Source of the DNA: Flavobacteriales bacterium
Lineage (GTDB): Bacteria > Bacteroidota > Bacteroidia > Flavobacteriales_D > Parvicellaceae
Reading direction: 5' to 3'
DNA: 13,975 bases
Assembly: GCA_026993705.1 (NCBI GenBank)
Contig: JALWSJ010000324.1
Location: 1-13,975 of the forward strand
This document shows positions 1 through 6,368 of the stretch, one piece after another (the stretch's first letter is position 1; every line of letters starts with the position of its first letter). The notes beneath the pieces are model-generated. The model was given only the letters and a program-made list of their open reading frames with translations. It did no database searches and had not been told where the DNA came from. The position numbers were made by a program, and so were the translations under genes.

Positions 1-1257
1 TTTGTCTTGGGGATAATCCTTTTCACTGTAAATATTATCAAAACTATTAGCTCTTAAAAAAGCTCCGACATTGTCAAAAAGCTCATCGTGGGTGATAAAA
101 AAGTTGGTGTTGTATCCTTTTTCTTTTAGTACTTGAGGTAATCCGTAGTACTCTTTAATCGGAGAGGTTTTGAGGGGCTGTTTTCGATATACTGCAGGAA
201 ACGAAAAGAGTGTAGAAAAGATACCGTTATAGGTATGGATACCTGCCGAATAAATTTTGTCAAATGCTAATCCGTTTTTTGCCAGAGAATCCAAGTTTGG
301 AGTAAGGTTTAACGGATTACCGTATCTACCCATTTTATGTCTTGTCATACTTTCCATAAGTATTAAGACAACATTCGATTGTTTCTTTGATTGTTGAACA
401 ACATCCCTTGCAATTGGGCTGTCGTATTTTTGTTCTTTTATTTGCAGGTAATGCTGAACATTCTTAACAGCTTCTTTGTTATCAATTAGATGCAATGTTT
501 TGTTTTTGGGGTCTAAAGAATCGATGAAACTTCGCAATAGAGTAAATATGGGGTTTAATGTTATTTTGTTGGCGTATGAGGAAGCACTGTGATAGGCATC
601 TCGAGTATCGAGTGGAGGAACATCAAAATTTATTTTACCTCTTAATGAGAAAAAGAAAATCGTTAAGAATACAAGAATAGAAGTTAGCTCTATTAAAGGT
701 GTGTTGGCAGGTTTTGAATAAACAGAGTATTTTTTATAAATAGGAATTAAGATGCGGTAAAATAAAAAAGTAACCAATAGAAACAGAAGAAAAGAACCTA
801 AATACTCCCATTCTTTAAATAACATATCCAAGGCAAAGTCTGCATTATTATTCCAAAGAAATACGGAGATGTTAAGACGGTCAAAAAAATGATTGAAGAA
901 AGGAATATCGGTTGCTTCTACGGCAAAGGATAAGGTGTATAAAGTAGCAATGAATAGCGTTGAAACTAAAAACAGAAGTTTATTCCATTTTAACAAATAA
1001 TAATTTATCAGTAATACAAGCAAAGGTATTGCGAGTATGTAGCAGGAAATAGTGGTATCGAAACGCATTCCGATAAACAAACTAGTCAAGACATCAGTGA
1101 ATGACTGTGTTTGGGTGGCTTCCCAATTGAATAGAAACAGAATGATACGAAACAACGAAAAAAATCCCATTCCCAACAAATATACTTTTAGAGTAATTTG
1201 CAAGGGAATGGGAATTTTGCTTAAGATACCTTTTAAAGAATGTTTTGACTTATTCAT
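1..1257 (-). CDS. LtaS-like membrane sulfatase / phosphoglycerol transferase family protein (C-terminus outside window)
   Basis: The reading frame is open from an ATG at 1257 to the window edge, giving 419 codons. About five hydrophobic segments occupy the N-terminal half (around residues 20-40, 60-80, 93-113, 152-175 and 190-206). An extracytoplasmic alkaline-phosphatase-superfamily domain then begins at NVVLILMES (295-303), where Glu302 matches the metal-binding Glu of LtaS. The stretch IHTYNGIFSTL (340-350) places Thr342 at the position of the catalytic Thr nucleophile, and THDELFDNVGAF resembles the LtaS region before the later metal ligands. The DxxH-type metal motifs of the C-terminal third are outside the window. 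Family members transfer phosphoglycerol or phosphoethanolamine groups or hydrolyse sulfate/phosphate esters at the outer face of the membrane. In Bacteroidota, which lack lipoteichoic acid, the substrate is unknown. No clear promoter is seen upstream. Confidence 0.88.
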   Translation of the reverse strand, partial: MNKSKHSLKGILSKIPIPLQITLKVYLLGMGFFSLFRIILFLFNWEATQTQSFTDVLTSLFIGMRFDTTISCYILAIPLLVLLINYYLLKWNKLLFLVSTLFIATLYTLSFAVEATDIPFFNHFFDRLNISVFLWNNNADFALDMLFKEWEYLGSFLLFLLVTFLFYRILIPIYKKYSVYSKPANTPLIELTSILVFLTIFFFSLRGKINFDVPPLDTRDAYHSASSYANKITLNPIFTLLRSFIDSLDPKNKTLHLIDNKEAVKNVQHYLQIKEQKYDSPIARDVVQQSKKQSNVVLILMESMTRHKMGRYGNPLNLTPNLDSLAKNGLAFDKIYSAGIHTYNGIFSTLFSFPAVYRKQPLKTSPIKEYYGLPQVLKEKGYNTNFFITHDELFDNVGAFLRANSFDNIYSEKDYPQDK

Positions 1258-1389
1258 TTAATGAAGTATCTGTTGTTTTTTATTTTCGTTAGATGTTAAA
1301 TAAATTCTTTTTCACTATTTAAGCGATTAAACACTTTTTTACTCCCTATCTCTCCGGTTCTGAAAATTAGTTGCAACCAATATAAAAAG

Positions 1390-1511
1390 ATTTTTATTTT
1401 TCTTATCCTTCTTTAAAAAGAATTTCCACAACCAGTTCCTTGCGAAGAAAATATATCATTGAAGAATACTGAACTCTGTTTTCTTTGTAGTCATTCACAT
1501 GCGTTAGGGAA
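1390..1511 (-). repeat. Degenerate core of the structured repeat, following copy A
   Basis: Read on the minus strand this begins TTCCCTAACGCATGTGAATG, like the core start of copies A-C. It continues with fragments that line up in order with copy B: CAATGA, then TGGAAAT, then GAAGGATAA and AAATAAAA. The central CATAGC/GCTATG hairpin is lost. It starts 2 nt after the end of copy A, and the junction is an 8-bp inverted repeat (GTTAGGGA 1503-1510, TCCCTAAC 1516-1523). Homology is by eye over short blocks and the outer boundary is approximate. Confidence 0.45.
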
Positions 1512-1512
1512 T

Positions 1513-1815
1513 GTATCCCTAACACGAGCAAAATAGACGGTATAAAGCGTTTTTTGATTCCTTATACTTCTTCATAATAATTTTCCATAGCGGGTGCTAT
1601 GCAAAATTATTATTCATCGTCTAAGAAATCAAAAATTCACTTTCTATCCGCCAATTTCACTCGCGTTAGGGATAGAACGGCGTGTTTGAACTCCTTTTGT
1701 GTTGTTGCACTTATGCAACACAAAAGAGTGAGTAGTGATAGCCCGACCTTTTTCTACAAAACAAACGTTACGCGAGAGCGTTATGTTTGTTTTGTAGAAA
1801 AAGGGAACGCCCAAA
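1513..1815 (-). repeat. Structured repeat copy A (candidate structured RNA)
   Basis: This element of about 303 nt is read on the minus strand, beginning TTTGGGCGTTCCC at 1815 and ending GTTAGGGATA at 1514. In order it shows: hairpin H1, a perfect 20-bp stem (1747-1766 with 1785-1804) around the module ATAACGCTCTCGCGTAAC; the string TCGGGCTATC; hairpin H2 (1691-1728) with conserved CTTTTG/CAAAAG base; then GCCGTTC. A 21-bp core-closing helix follows (1654-1674 with 1514-1534), fully paired on the minus strand counting three G.U pairs. Inside it lie hairpin H3 (1574-1613: 11 bp, one G.G opposition, then CATAGC/GCTATG) and a small hairpin H4 (1540-1567). Copy B repeats this plan with different arm sequences. 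It starts 11 nt after the stop codon of the small membrane protein gene, so it could be carried as that transcript's 3' end. No transposase or reverse transcriptase is nearby. Confidence 0.82.
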
Positions 1816-1826
1816 TCATCTAAATT

Positions 1827-2012
1827 CTACTTAATTTGATTGGGGTCTGACTCTGCTTCTTTGTTGTATTTTGCTTGGTAAGAAAGCCATATAAATACTC
1901 CAACAAAACCCAAAGCTACAAATGTGTAATTCGGGATATTTCCCAATGGTTCTAAGGTGTTTTCAAATAACCAATAAAATCCGTCTCGTAGAGGAAATAC
2001 TAACCAATCCAT
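1827..2012 (-). CDS. Small single-span membrane protein, uncharacterised, Flavobacteriia-type
   Basis: This is a 61-residue protein with a mildly hydrophobic N-terminal part (about 1-22), one clear membrane segment at about residues 28-45 (YTFVALGFVGVFIWLSYQ) and a charged tail ending ESDPNQIK. Its stretch FENTLEPLGNIPNY and the tail resemble, from memory, small conserved membrane proteins of flavobacteria, but I cannot name the family securely and assign no function. The ATG is preceded by an AT-rich leader with a TAnnTTTG motif at 2055-2062. The stop is followed after 11 nt by repeat A rather than by an ordinary terminator. Composition and hydropathy argue that it is a real gene despite its size. 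Confidence 0.7.
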   Translation of the reverse strand: MDWLVFPLRDGFYWLFENTLEPLGNIPNYTFVALGFVGVFIWLSYQAKYNKEAESDPNQIK

Positions 2013-2054
2013 AATATTTTAGTTTAATTATTAAATTCAGATAAATAGTGTAAG

Positions 2055-2062
2055 CAAAAGTA
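2055..2062 (-). promoter_or_regulatory. Candidate promoter -7 element for the small membrane protein gene
   Basis: On the minus strand TACTTTTG followed by C matches the Bacteroidetes -7 consensus TAnnTTTG. A TTTG at 2080-2077 lies 14 nt upstream, shorter than the usual 17-23 nt spacing. It would give a leader of roughly 35 nt. This is motif evidence only. Confidence 0.35.
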
Positions 2063-2115
2063 AAAATAATTATTCACAAAATAGACACTTGATAGAACAA
2101 AAATAGAATATGAGA

Positions 2116-4233
2116 CTAAATGCGTATTCCAATCACACAAATATCGTCTAATTGTTCAAGGTTTCCTTTCCATTTTAAGAAGGTATCTTCTAGTATTTTT
2201 CGTTGTTGTTCCATATCCAAAGAGGCTATTTTGAGTAATACTTCTTTGAAGGGCTTGTATTTGAATTTCTTTCCTCTTTCTCCTCCAAATTGATCGGCGT
2301 ATCCATCGGTTGAGAGATATAGAACATCTCCTTTTTTTAGTTGAAACTTATGTAGTTTAAATGAGTTTTCTTTTTCGGTAAAGCCGATTGGTTGTTTATC
2401 TCCTTTTATTTCTATCAGTTCATTTTCGCGAATGATATAAATCGGGTTTTTTGCTCCGGAAAATTCCAGTTCCAAACTTTCTTTGTCAATTGCACACATG
2501 GCTAAATCCATTCCGTCACGAATTACGGTGCCTATTTGTATCTCTTTATGTTTGTTTACTGTGTTATAAAATTGTTTGTTTAAAAAGTCTAGGGTTTCTG
2601 CTGGGGTGTTGATTGATTTTTCTTTTAGTGCTTGGTTAAAGATGTTTAGCCCTATAACGCTAATAAAAGCACCGGGTACACCATGACCGGTACAGTCGGC
2701 TACGGTAATTATCGTCTTTTCTTTATTAGGCTTTTTTTCATAACTTGTTTCTGTTTGTGCAATCCAATAGAAATCTCCGCTTACAATATCTTTGGGTTTA
2801 AAGAGTATGAAAGAATTTGGAATTATTTTTTTTACTTCTTCTACAGAAGGAATAAGGGCATCTTGTAGACGTTTAGCATAGTTGATACTATCTATTATTT
2901 CTCTATTTTGGTGGGCTAGCTGTTCTTTTTGTGTTTCAAGTTCTTGAGTTCTTTCCTTTACTTGTACACGCAACATTTCTTTTTGAGAGTCAATTAACTT
3001 ATTTTTTTCTTCTAGGCTTTTTAAGGCTTTTTCTTGTGCGAGTTGTTTATCTCGTTGTAATTCATACAGTTTTTGAGACATCGCTAGTGTAAGAAAGAAA
3101 ATTTCGATTGCTGCTCCTATTTTCATGGAATATTTAAACAAAAATTCATTCTCCAATATTCTTACATTGGTTAAAATGAATAATACGGCACTAATGACTA
3201 AAAAGAATATAGCGGAAGAAAAGAAAAAATAACGTCGCCCGTTATTCATCTTAACAAATAACACGATAAATAAGACCCATAAAAGTGTTATTAATGAAAC
3301 AAAGTTTACGAGTAAATAGGATAATTCATGAATTTTACCCGGAATAAAAGTAGAAATTCCTACAGCTATAATCAAAGTTTCAGCTATTTTAAAATAATGA
3401 CAAAATTCCGGGAAATTTTGTTTGATATTCAAGTAGTTTTTTACAAAAATCAAAAAAGAGTAGGGGGCAAGCGAAGCAAAGACGACTACGGTGTAGGGTT
3501 CTAAAAAATGAAGTTTACCGGAAAATAAATAAAAATACGTAAACCCATCTAATGTAAATTGTAGCATAAATACAAATAGCAAATAGATGGAGTAATGCAA
3601 CAGAGTTTTGTCTCTCAATCCTTTATAATAGAGCAAATATAGTATGGAAATTAGTAAAACAGAACCATAAAAGACCCCCAAGAAAAAAGAGCGTAACCTG
3701 ATGGACATAAAATAACCGTCGGGTGTATTAATAATTAAAGGGATACGAATAATTTCACCGTCGCTTTTAAATTTTACTATAAAATCTTTTTTTTGATTAG
3801 GCTGTAAAAGGAAATAAAATAAATTTTCTACTGTTTTGGTGGTTCTTTCTTTGATCGTAAATGCATCTCCGGCGATATGTTTTTTTAATACAGAATCTCC
3901 TTCTACTTCATAAAAAATAACTTCATCAATAAATGTTCGACTTATATTGGCAATAAAACGATTATATTGTGTTTGGTTTTGAAGAGAAAACTTCATCCAA
4001 TAGGTAGAACTTGTGAAATCTATTTGTTCTATTTTGTTTTGGCAGGGAGTGAATGGTAATGTTTTGTTCGATAATATATCTTTGATAGAGAGCTTATGTT
4101 CTTTGTCTTCTAATAGTTCTGCATAATTAGTAAAGGATTCTCCCAAATTTTCATTGGTAAGAATAATCGGAGCTTGTCCGATTCCAATGGAAACGAAAAG
4201 TACTCCAACTAAAGATAGTAGAAATTTAATCAT
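2116..4233 (-). CDS. 7TM receptor (7TMR-DISM) fused to SpoIIE-type PP2C serine phosphatase
   Basis: The 705-residue protein has a signal peptide (1-20), then an extracytoplasmic region at about 35-170 consistent with the 7TMR-DISM extracellular domain type 2. Seven hydrophobic segments span about 178-388, a coiled coil spans about 390-450 (LQRDKQLAQEKALKSLEEKN), and a SpoIIE/PP2C phosphatase occupies about 470-705. PP2C metal motifs are all present: SGDFYW (Asp487), VADCTGHGVPGAF (Asp513), STDGYADQFGG (Asp643) and LDDICVIG (Asp696/697). Such proteins are thought to sense an external ligand, possibly carbohydrate, and dephosphorylate a cytoplasmic protein such as an anti-sigma-factor antagonist. 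No anti-sigma kinase or STAS-domain antagonist is encoded nearby, so its target is unknown. A weak -7 like motif lies at 4256-4263 with TTTG 21 nt further upstream. It is probably monocistronic, insulated by the terminator at 4310-4341. Confidence 0.9.
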   Translation of the reverse strand: MIKFLLSLVGVLFVSIGIGQAPIILTNENLGESFTNYAELLEDKEHKLSIKDILSNKTLPFTPCQNKIEQIDFTSSTYWMKFSLQNQTQYNRFIANISRTFIDEVIFYEVEGDSVLKKHIAGDAFTIKERTTKTVENLFYFLLQPNQKKDFIVKFKSDGEIIRIPLIINTPDGYFMSIRLRSFFLGVFYGSVLLISILYLLYYKGLRDKTLLHYSIYLLFVFMLQFTLDGFTYFYLFSGKLHFLEPYTVVVFASLAPYSFLIFVKNYLNIKQNFPEFCHYFKIAETLIIAVGISTFIPGKIHELSYLLVNFVSLITLLWVLFIVLFVKMNNGRRYFFFSSAIFFLVISAVLFILTNVRILENEFLFKYSMKIGAAIEIFFLTLAMSQKLYELQRDKQLAQEKALKSLEEKNKLIDSQKEMLRVQVKERTQELETQKEQLAHQNREIIDSINYAKRLQDALIPSVEEVKKIIPNSFILFKPKDIVSGDFYWIAQTETSYEKKPNKEKTIITVADCTGHGVPGAFISVIGLNIFNQALKEKSINTPAETLDFLNKQFYNTVNKHKEIQIGTVIRDGMDLAMCAIDKESLELEFSGAKNPIYIIRENELIEIKGDKQPIGFTEKENSFKLHKFQLKKGDVLYLSTDGYADQFGGERGKKFKYKPFKEVLLKIASLDMEQQRKILEDTFLKWKGNLEQLDDICVIGIRI

Positions 4234-4309
4234 AAATAAAGTAGCCCTTTGATTATAAAATTAGTATATTTTTATAATTAACTACAAAAAAAACTCAATT
4301 TTTTGACAA

Positions 4310-4341
4310 AAAAATCCGATAGTAACCACTATCGGATTTTT
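4310..4341 (-). terminator. Intrinsic terminator of the etfBA operon
   Basis: A perfect 14-bp stem (AAAAATCCGATAGT with its complement) closes a 4-nt loop. On the minus strand the stem runs straight into a T tract, 40 nt past the etfA stop. It may also work weakly on the plus strand, where five Ts follow the stem core. Confidence 0.85.
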
Positions 4342-4380
4342 ACAAAACTTTTATTCAAAGCTCTTTTATATAAACGAAAT

Positions 4381-5319
4381 TTATTGATTAGCTTTAAATT
4401 TTTTTACAGCTTCGTTTAGTTTTGGTAATACTTCAAACGCATCACCAACTACACCGTAATCAGCTGCCTTAAAGAACGGAGCTTCAGGATCCGTATTGAT
4501 GACCACAATTGTTTTACTACCATTTACACCTGCCAAATGCTGTATCGCTCCGGAAATACCGGCTGCAATATATAAATTTGGACGAATAGCCAAACCGGTT
4601 TGTCCTACATGTTCGTGATGAGGTCGCCAACCTATATCGGCAACAGGTCTTGAACAAGCTGTTGCTGCACCAAGAGTTTTAGCTAAGTCTTCAATCATCC
4701 ACCAGTTTTCTGGTCCTTTTAATCCTCTACCTCCTGAAACTACTATTTCAGCTTCCGGTAAAGGAACTCCTTCTCCTTGAGTTTTTAATTCGAGAATTTT
4801 TACTCCTGCTTCTCCCAAATCATAAGAAACTTCTACAACTTCTGCTGTTCCACCTACTTTTTCCGCCGGAAAAGAATTAGGAATCAAGGAAATGATTTTT
4901 TTTTCGGTTTTAATCTTAACATTAGCAAAAGCTTTCCCTGAAAAAACATTTGTTTTAACTACAAAACCATTATCGGTTACCGGTAGTGCTATTGCTCCTG
5001 AAGCAAGTCCTGATTCCAGTGCTGCCGAAACTCTAGGTGCAATAGATTTTCCTGCTTGGTCTTTAGAAAAAATAATTATATCTGCTCCGGTTTCTTTTAC
5101 TGCTTCTACAACCAATCGTGTTGATTGTTGGTCATTTGCGTCTTTTAAACCTTTGTGCAACAATACTTTTTTTGCACCATATTCTCCTAATACAGAAGGG
5201 TCAACATCTCCAAAAGTTACCGCTGTAACTTCACCAATTTTACTTCCGTAAGTAACGGCTTGAAAACCTGCTTTTGAGACTTTCCCGTGTTTTGATTCTA
5301 CAAATACTAATACTGACAT
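4381..5319 (-). CDS. etfA: Electron transfer flavoprotein alpha subunit
   Basis: The 312-residue protein has the usual length for EtfA/FixB. The N-terminal half (about 1-180) is the alpha/beta ETF domain. The C-terminal half is the FAD-binding domain, with GGRGLKGPENW (196-206), CSRPVADIGW (222-231), VGQTG (238-242), ISGAIQHLAG (255-264) and ADYGVVGD (286-293), all standard FAD contacts. With EtfB it forms a soluble heterodimer that accepts electrons from acyl-CoA and other flavin dehydrogenases and passes them to ETF:quinone oxidoreductase. No ferredoxin-like N-terminal extension is present, so this is the ordinary form. The gene starts 3 nt after the etfB stop, indicating translational coupling in one operon. 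Confidence 0.97.
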   Translation of the reverse strand: MSVLVFVESKHGKVSKAGFQAVTYGSKIGEVTAVTFGDVDPSVLGEYGAKKVLLHKGLKDANDQQSTRLVVEAVKETGADIIIFSKDQAGKSIAPRVSAALESGLASGAIALPVTDNGFVVKTNVFSGKAFANVKIKTEKKIISLIPNSFPAEKVGGTAEVVEVSYDLGEAGVKILELKTQGEGVPLPEAEIVVSGGRGLKGPENWWMIEDLAKTLGAATACSRPVADIGWRPHHEHVGQTGLAIRPNLYIAAGISGAIQHLAGVNGSKTIVVINTDPEAPFFKAADYGVVGDAFEVLPKLNEAVKKFKANQ

Positions 5320-5322
5320 ATC

Positions 5323-6063
5323 TTAAATAACTTTTGCTTCGTTGTGTAACAATTCTACCAATTCATCCATATTATCGGGGTCAATGTATTTACATGCCGA
5401 TTTAGCAGGAGGCATTTCATAAGAAATAACTTCTGTTAAAGGCTCTACATCTACCGGAGGAACAACCTGTAAAGGTTTTTTTCTTGCCGCCATAATCCCT
5501 CTCATATTTGGAATACGTTGCTCCGCCATTCCTTTTGCCGCACTAAGAGCGAATGGTAATTTAACTTCAACTACTTCAGTTCCTCCTAACACATCTCTTT
5601 CTAGTTTTGCAGTATCTCCATCAACATCAAGTTTTTCTGCTAAAGAAACATAAGGCATGTCTAATAACTCGGCTATCATTCCACCGATTTGAGCTCCGTT
5701 GTAATTAATTGTTTCTTTCCCGGCAAGTACAATATCGTATCCTTTGTCTTTTGCATACTCAGCAATTTGTTTTGCGACATAGTACGCATCCTTTGCTTCG
5801 GCATCTATTCTAACAGCATCATTTGCTCCTATCGCCAATGCTTTTCTAATTGTAGCGTCGTCAGCACTTGTTCCAACAGTTATAATGGTAACCGTACCTC
5901 CTTTTGCTTCTACTAATTCCAGTGCTCTTACTAATGCATACCATTCGTCATATGGGTTTACAATGTATTGCACGCCATTCTCGTCGAATTTTGTGTTGTT
6001 GTCTGTAAACGCAATCTTAGACGTAGTATCAGGTGCTTTACTGATACAAACTAATAATTTCAT
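5323..6063 (-). CDS. etfB: Electron transfer flavoprotein beta subunit
   Basis: The 246-residue protein has the standard EtfB/FixA length. Recognisable parts are the N-terminal MKLLVCISKAPDT strand, the AMP-binding region with AGKETINYNGAQIGGMIAELL (about 114-134), and the ETF-beta signature running from LERDVLGGTEVVEVKLP to AARKKP (about 154-197). EtfB binds AMP structurally and forms the docking surface for partner dehydrogenases. It is the first gene of the etfBA pair. The 227 bp upstream hold a candidate -7 motif at 6180-6187. Confidence 0.97.
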   Translation of the reverse strand: MKLLVCISKAPDTTSKIAFTDNNTKFDENGVQYIVNPYDEWYALVRALELVEAKGGTVTIITVGTSADDATIRKALAIGANDAVRIDAEAKDAYYVAKQIAEYAKDKGYDIVLAGKETINYNGAQIGGMIAELLDMPYVSLAEKLDVDGDTAKLERDVLGGTEVVEVKLPFALSAAKGMAEQRIPNMRGIMAARKKPLQVVPPVDVEPLTEVISYEMPPAKSACKYIDPDNMDELVELLHNEAKVI

Positions 6064-6179
6064 AATCTGTTATTTTATACGTTTAATTAATAATTATTTT
6101 TCTTCGAACCAATTTTCAAGTAAACAAGTTCCGTAAAATACTTCTAATAATTGTCTTTATTTGAAGTTGTTTTGCTCCC

Positions 6180-6187
6180 CAAAAGTA
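6180..6187 (-). promoter_or_regulatory. Candidate -7 element of the etfBA promoter
   Basis: On the minus strand TACTTTTG followed by GGG matches TAnnTTTG, 117 nt ahead of the etfB ATG. No TTG is found at the expected upstream spacing, so support is weak. Confidence 0.3.
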
Positions 6188-6290
6188 ATAAAAAATGTTA
6201 TGCGTGCATACTTTTTTTTGTTATAATTTTTGGATTTATACCATTTTAGTAAATTTTGTAAAGGGACTAAATGGAGGTTGACTTAGGGAT

Positions 6291-6330
6291 ATAAAAAAAG
6301 TACATATCGCCAAATATGTACTTTTTTTAT
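6291..6330 (-). terminator. Intrinsic terminator of rho (probably bidirectional)
   Basis: A perfect 17-bp inverted repeat (6291-6307 with 6314-6330) encloses a 6-nt loop. The outer part of the stem is itself an A/T tract, so both strands end in seven Ts. It lies 39 nt beyond the rho stop codon. Confidence 0.85.
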
Positions 6331-6368
6331 AATCTTAATTCCCCAATCTTTAGAGAAATGAATTTCGA

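Larger units (their letters stand above)
1258..1826. other. Gene-poor intergenic region holding structured repeat A
   Basis: These 569 bases separate the LtaS-like gene from the small membrane protein gene, both on the minus strand. I find no credible gene. The 74-codon plus-strand frame at 1599-1823 runs straight through the hairpins of repeat A and is best read as chance coding. About 1390-1511 looks like a decayed copy of the repeat core. Roughly 1258-1380 is AT-rich upstream sequence of the LtaS-like gene with no motif I can defend. Confidence 0.7.
6064..6368. other. Intergenic region between etfB and rho
   Basis: These 305 bases contain the rho terminator (6291-6330) and the upstream region of etfBA. 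No gene is visible. Apart from the motif listed at 6180-6187 I see no operator-like repeat. Confidence 0.6.

Noticed and set aside
1052..1261. Plus-strand frame opposite the LtaS-like gene
   Set aside because: The minus strand encodes a recognisable membrane N-terminus across the same bases.
1599..1823. 74-codon plus-strand frame as a gene
   Set aside because: It lies within the hairpins of repeat A; its resemblance to the frame in copy B comes from conserved structural DNA, and its composition is not protein-like.
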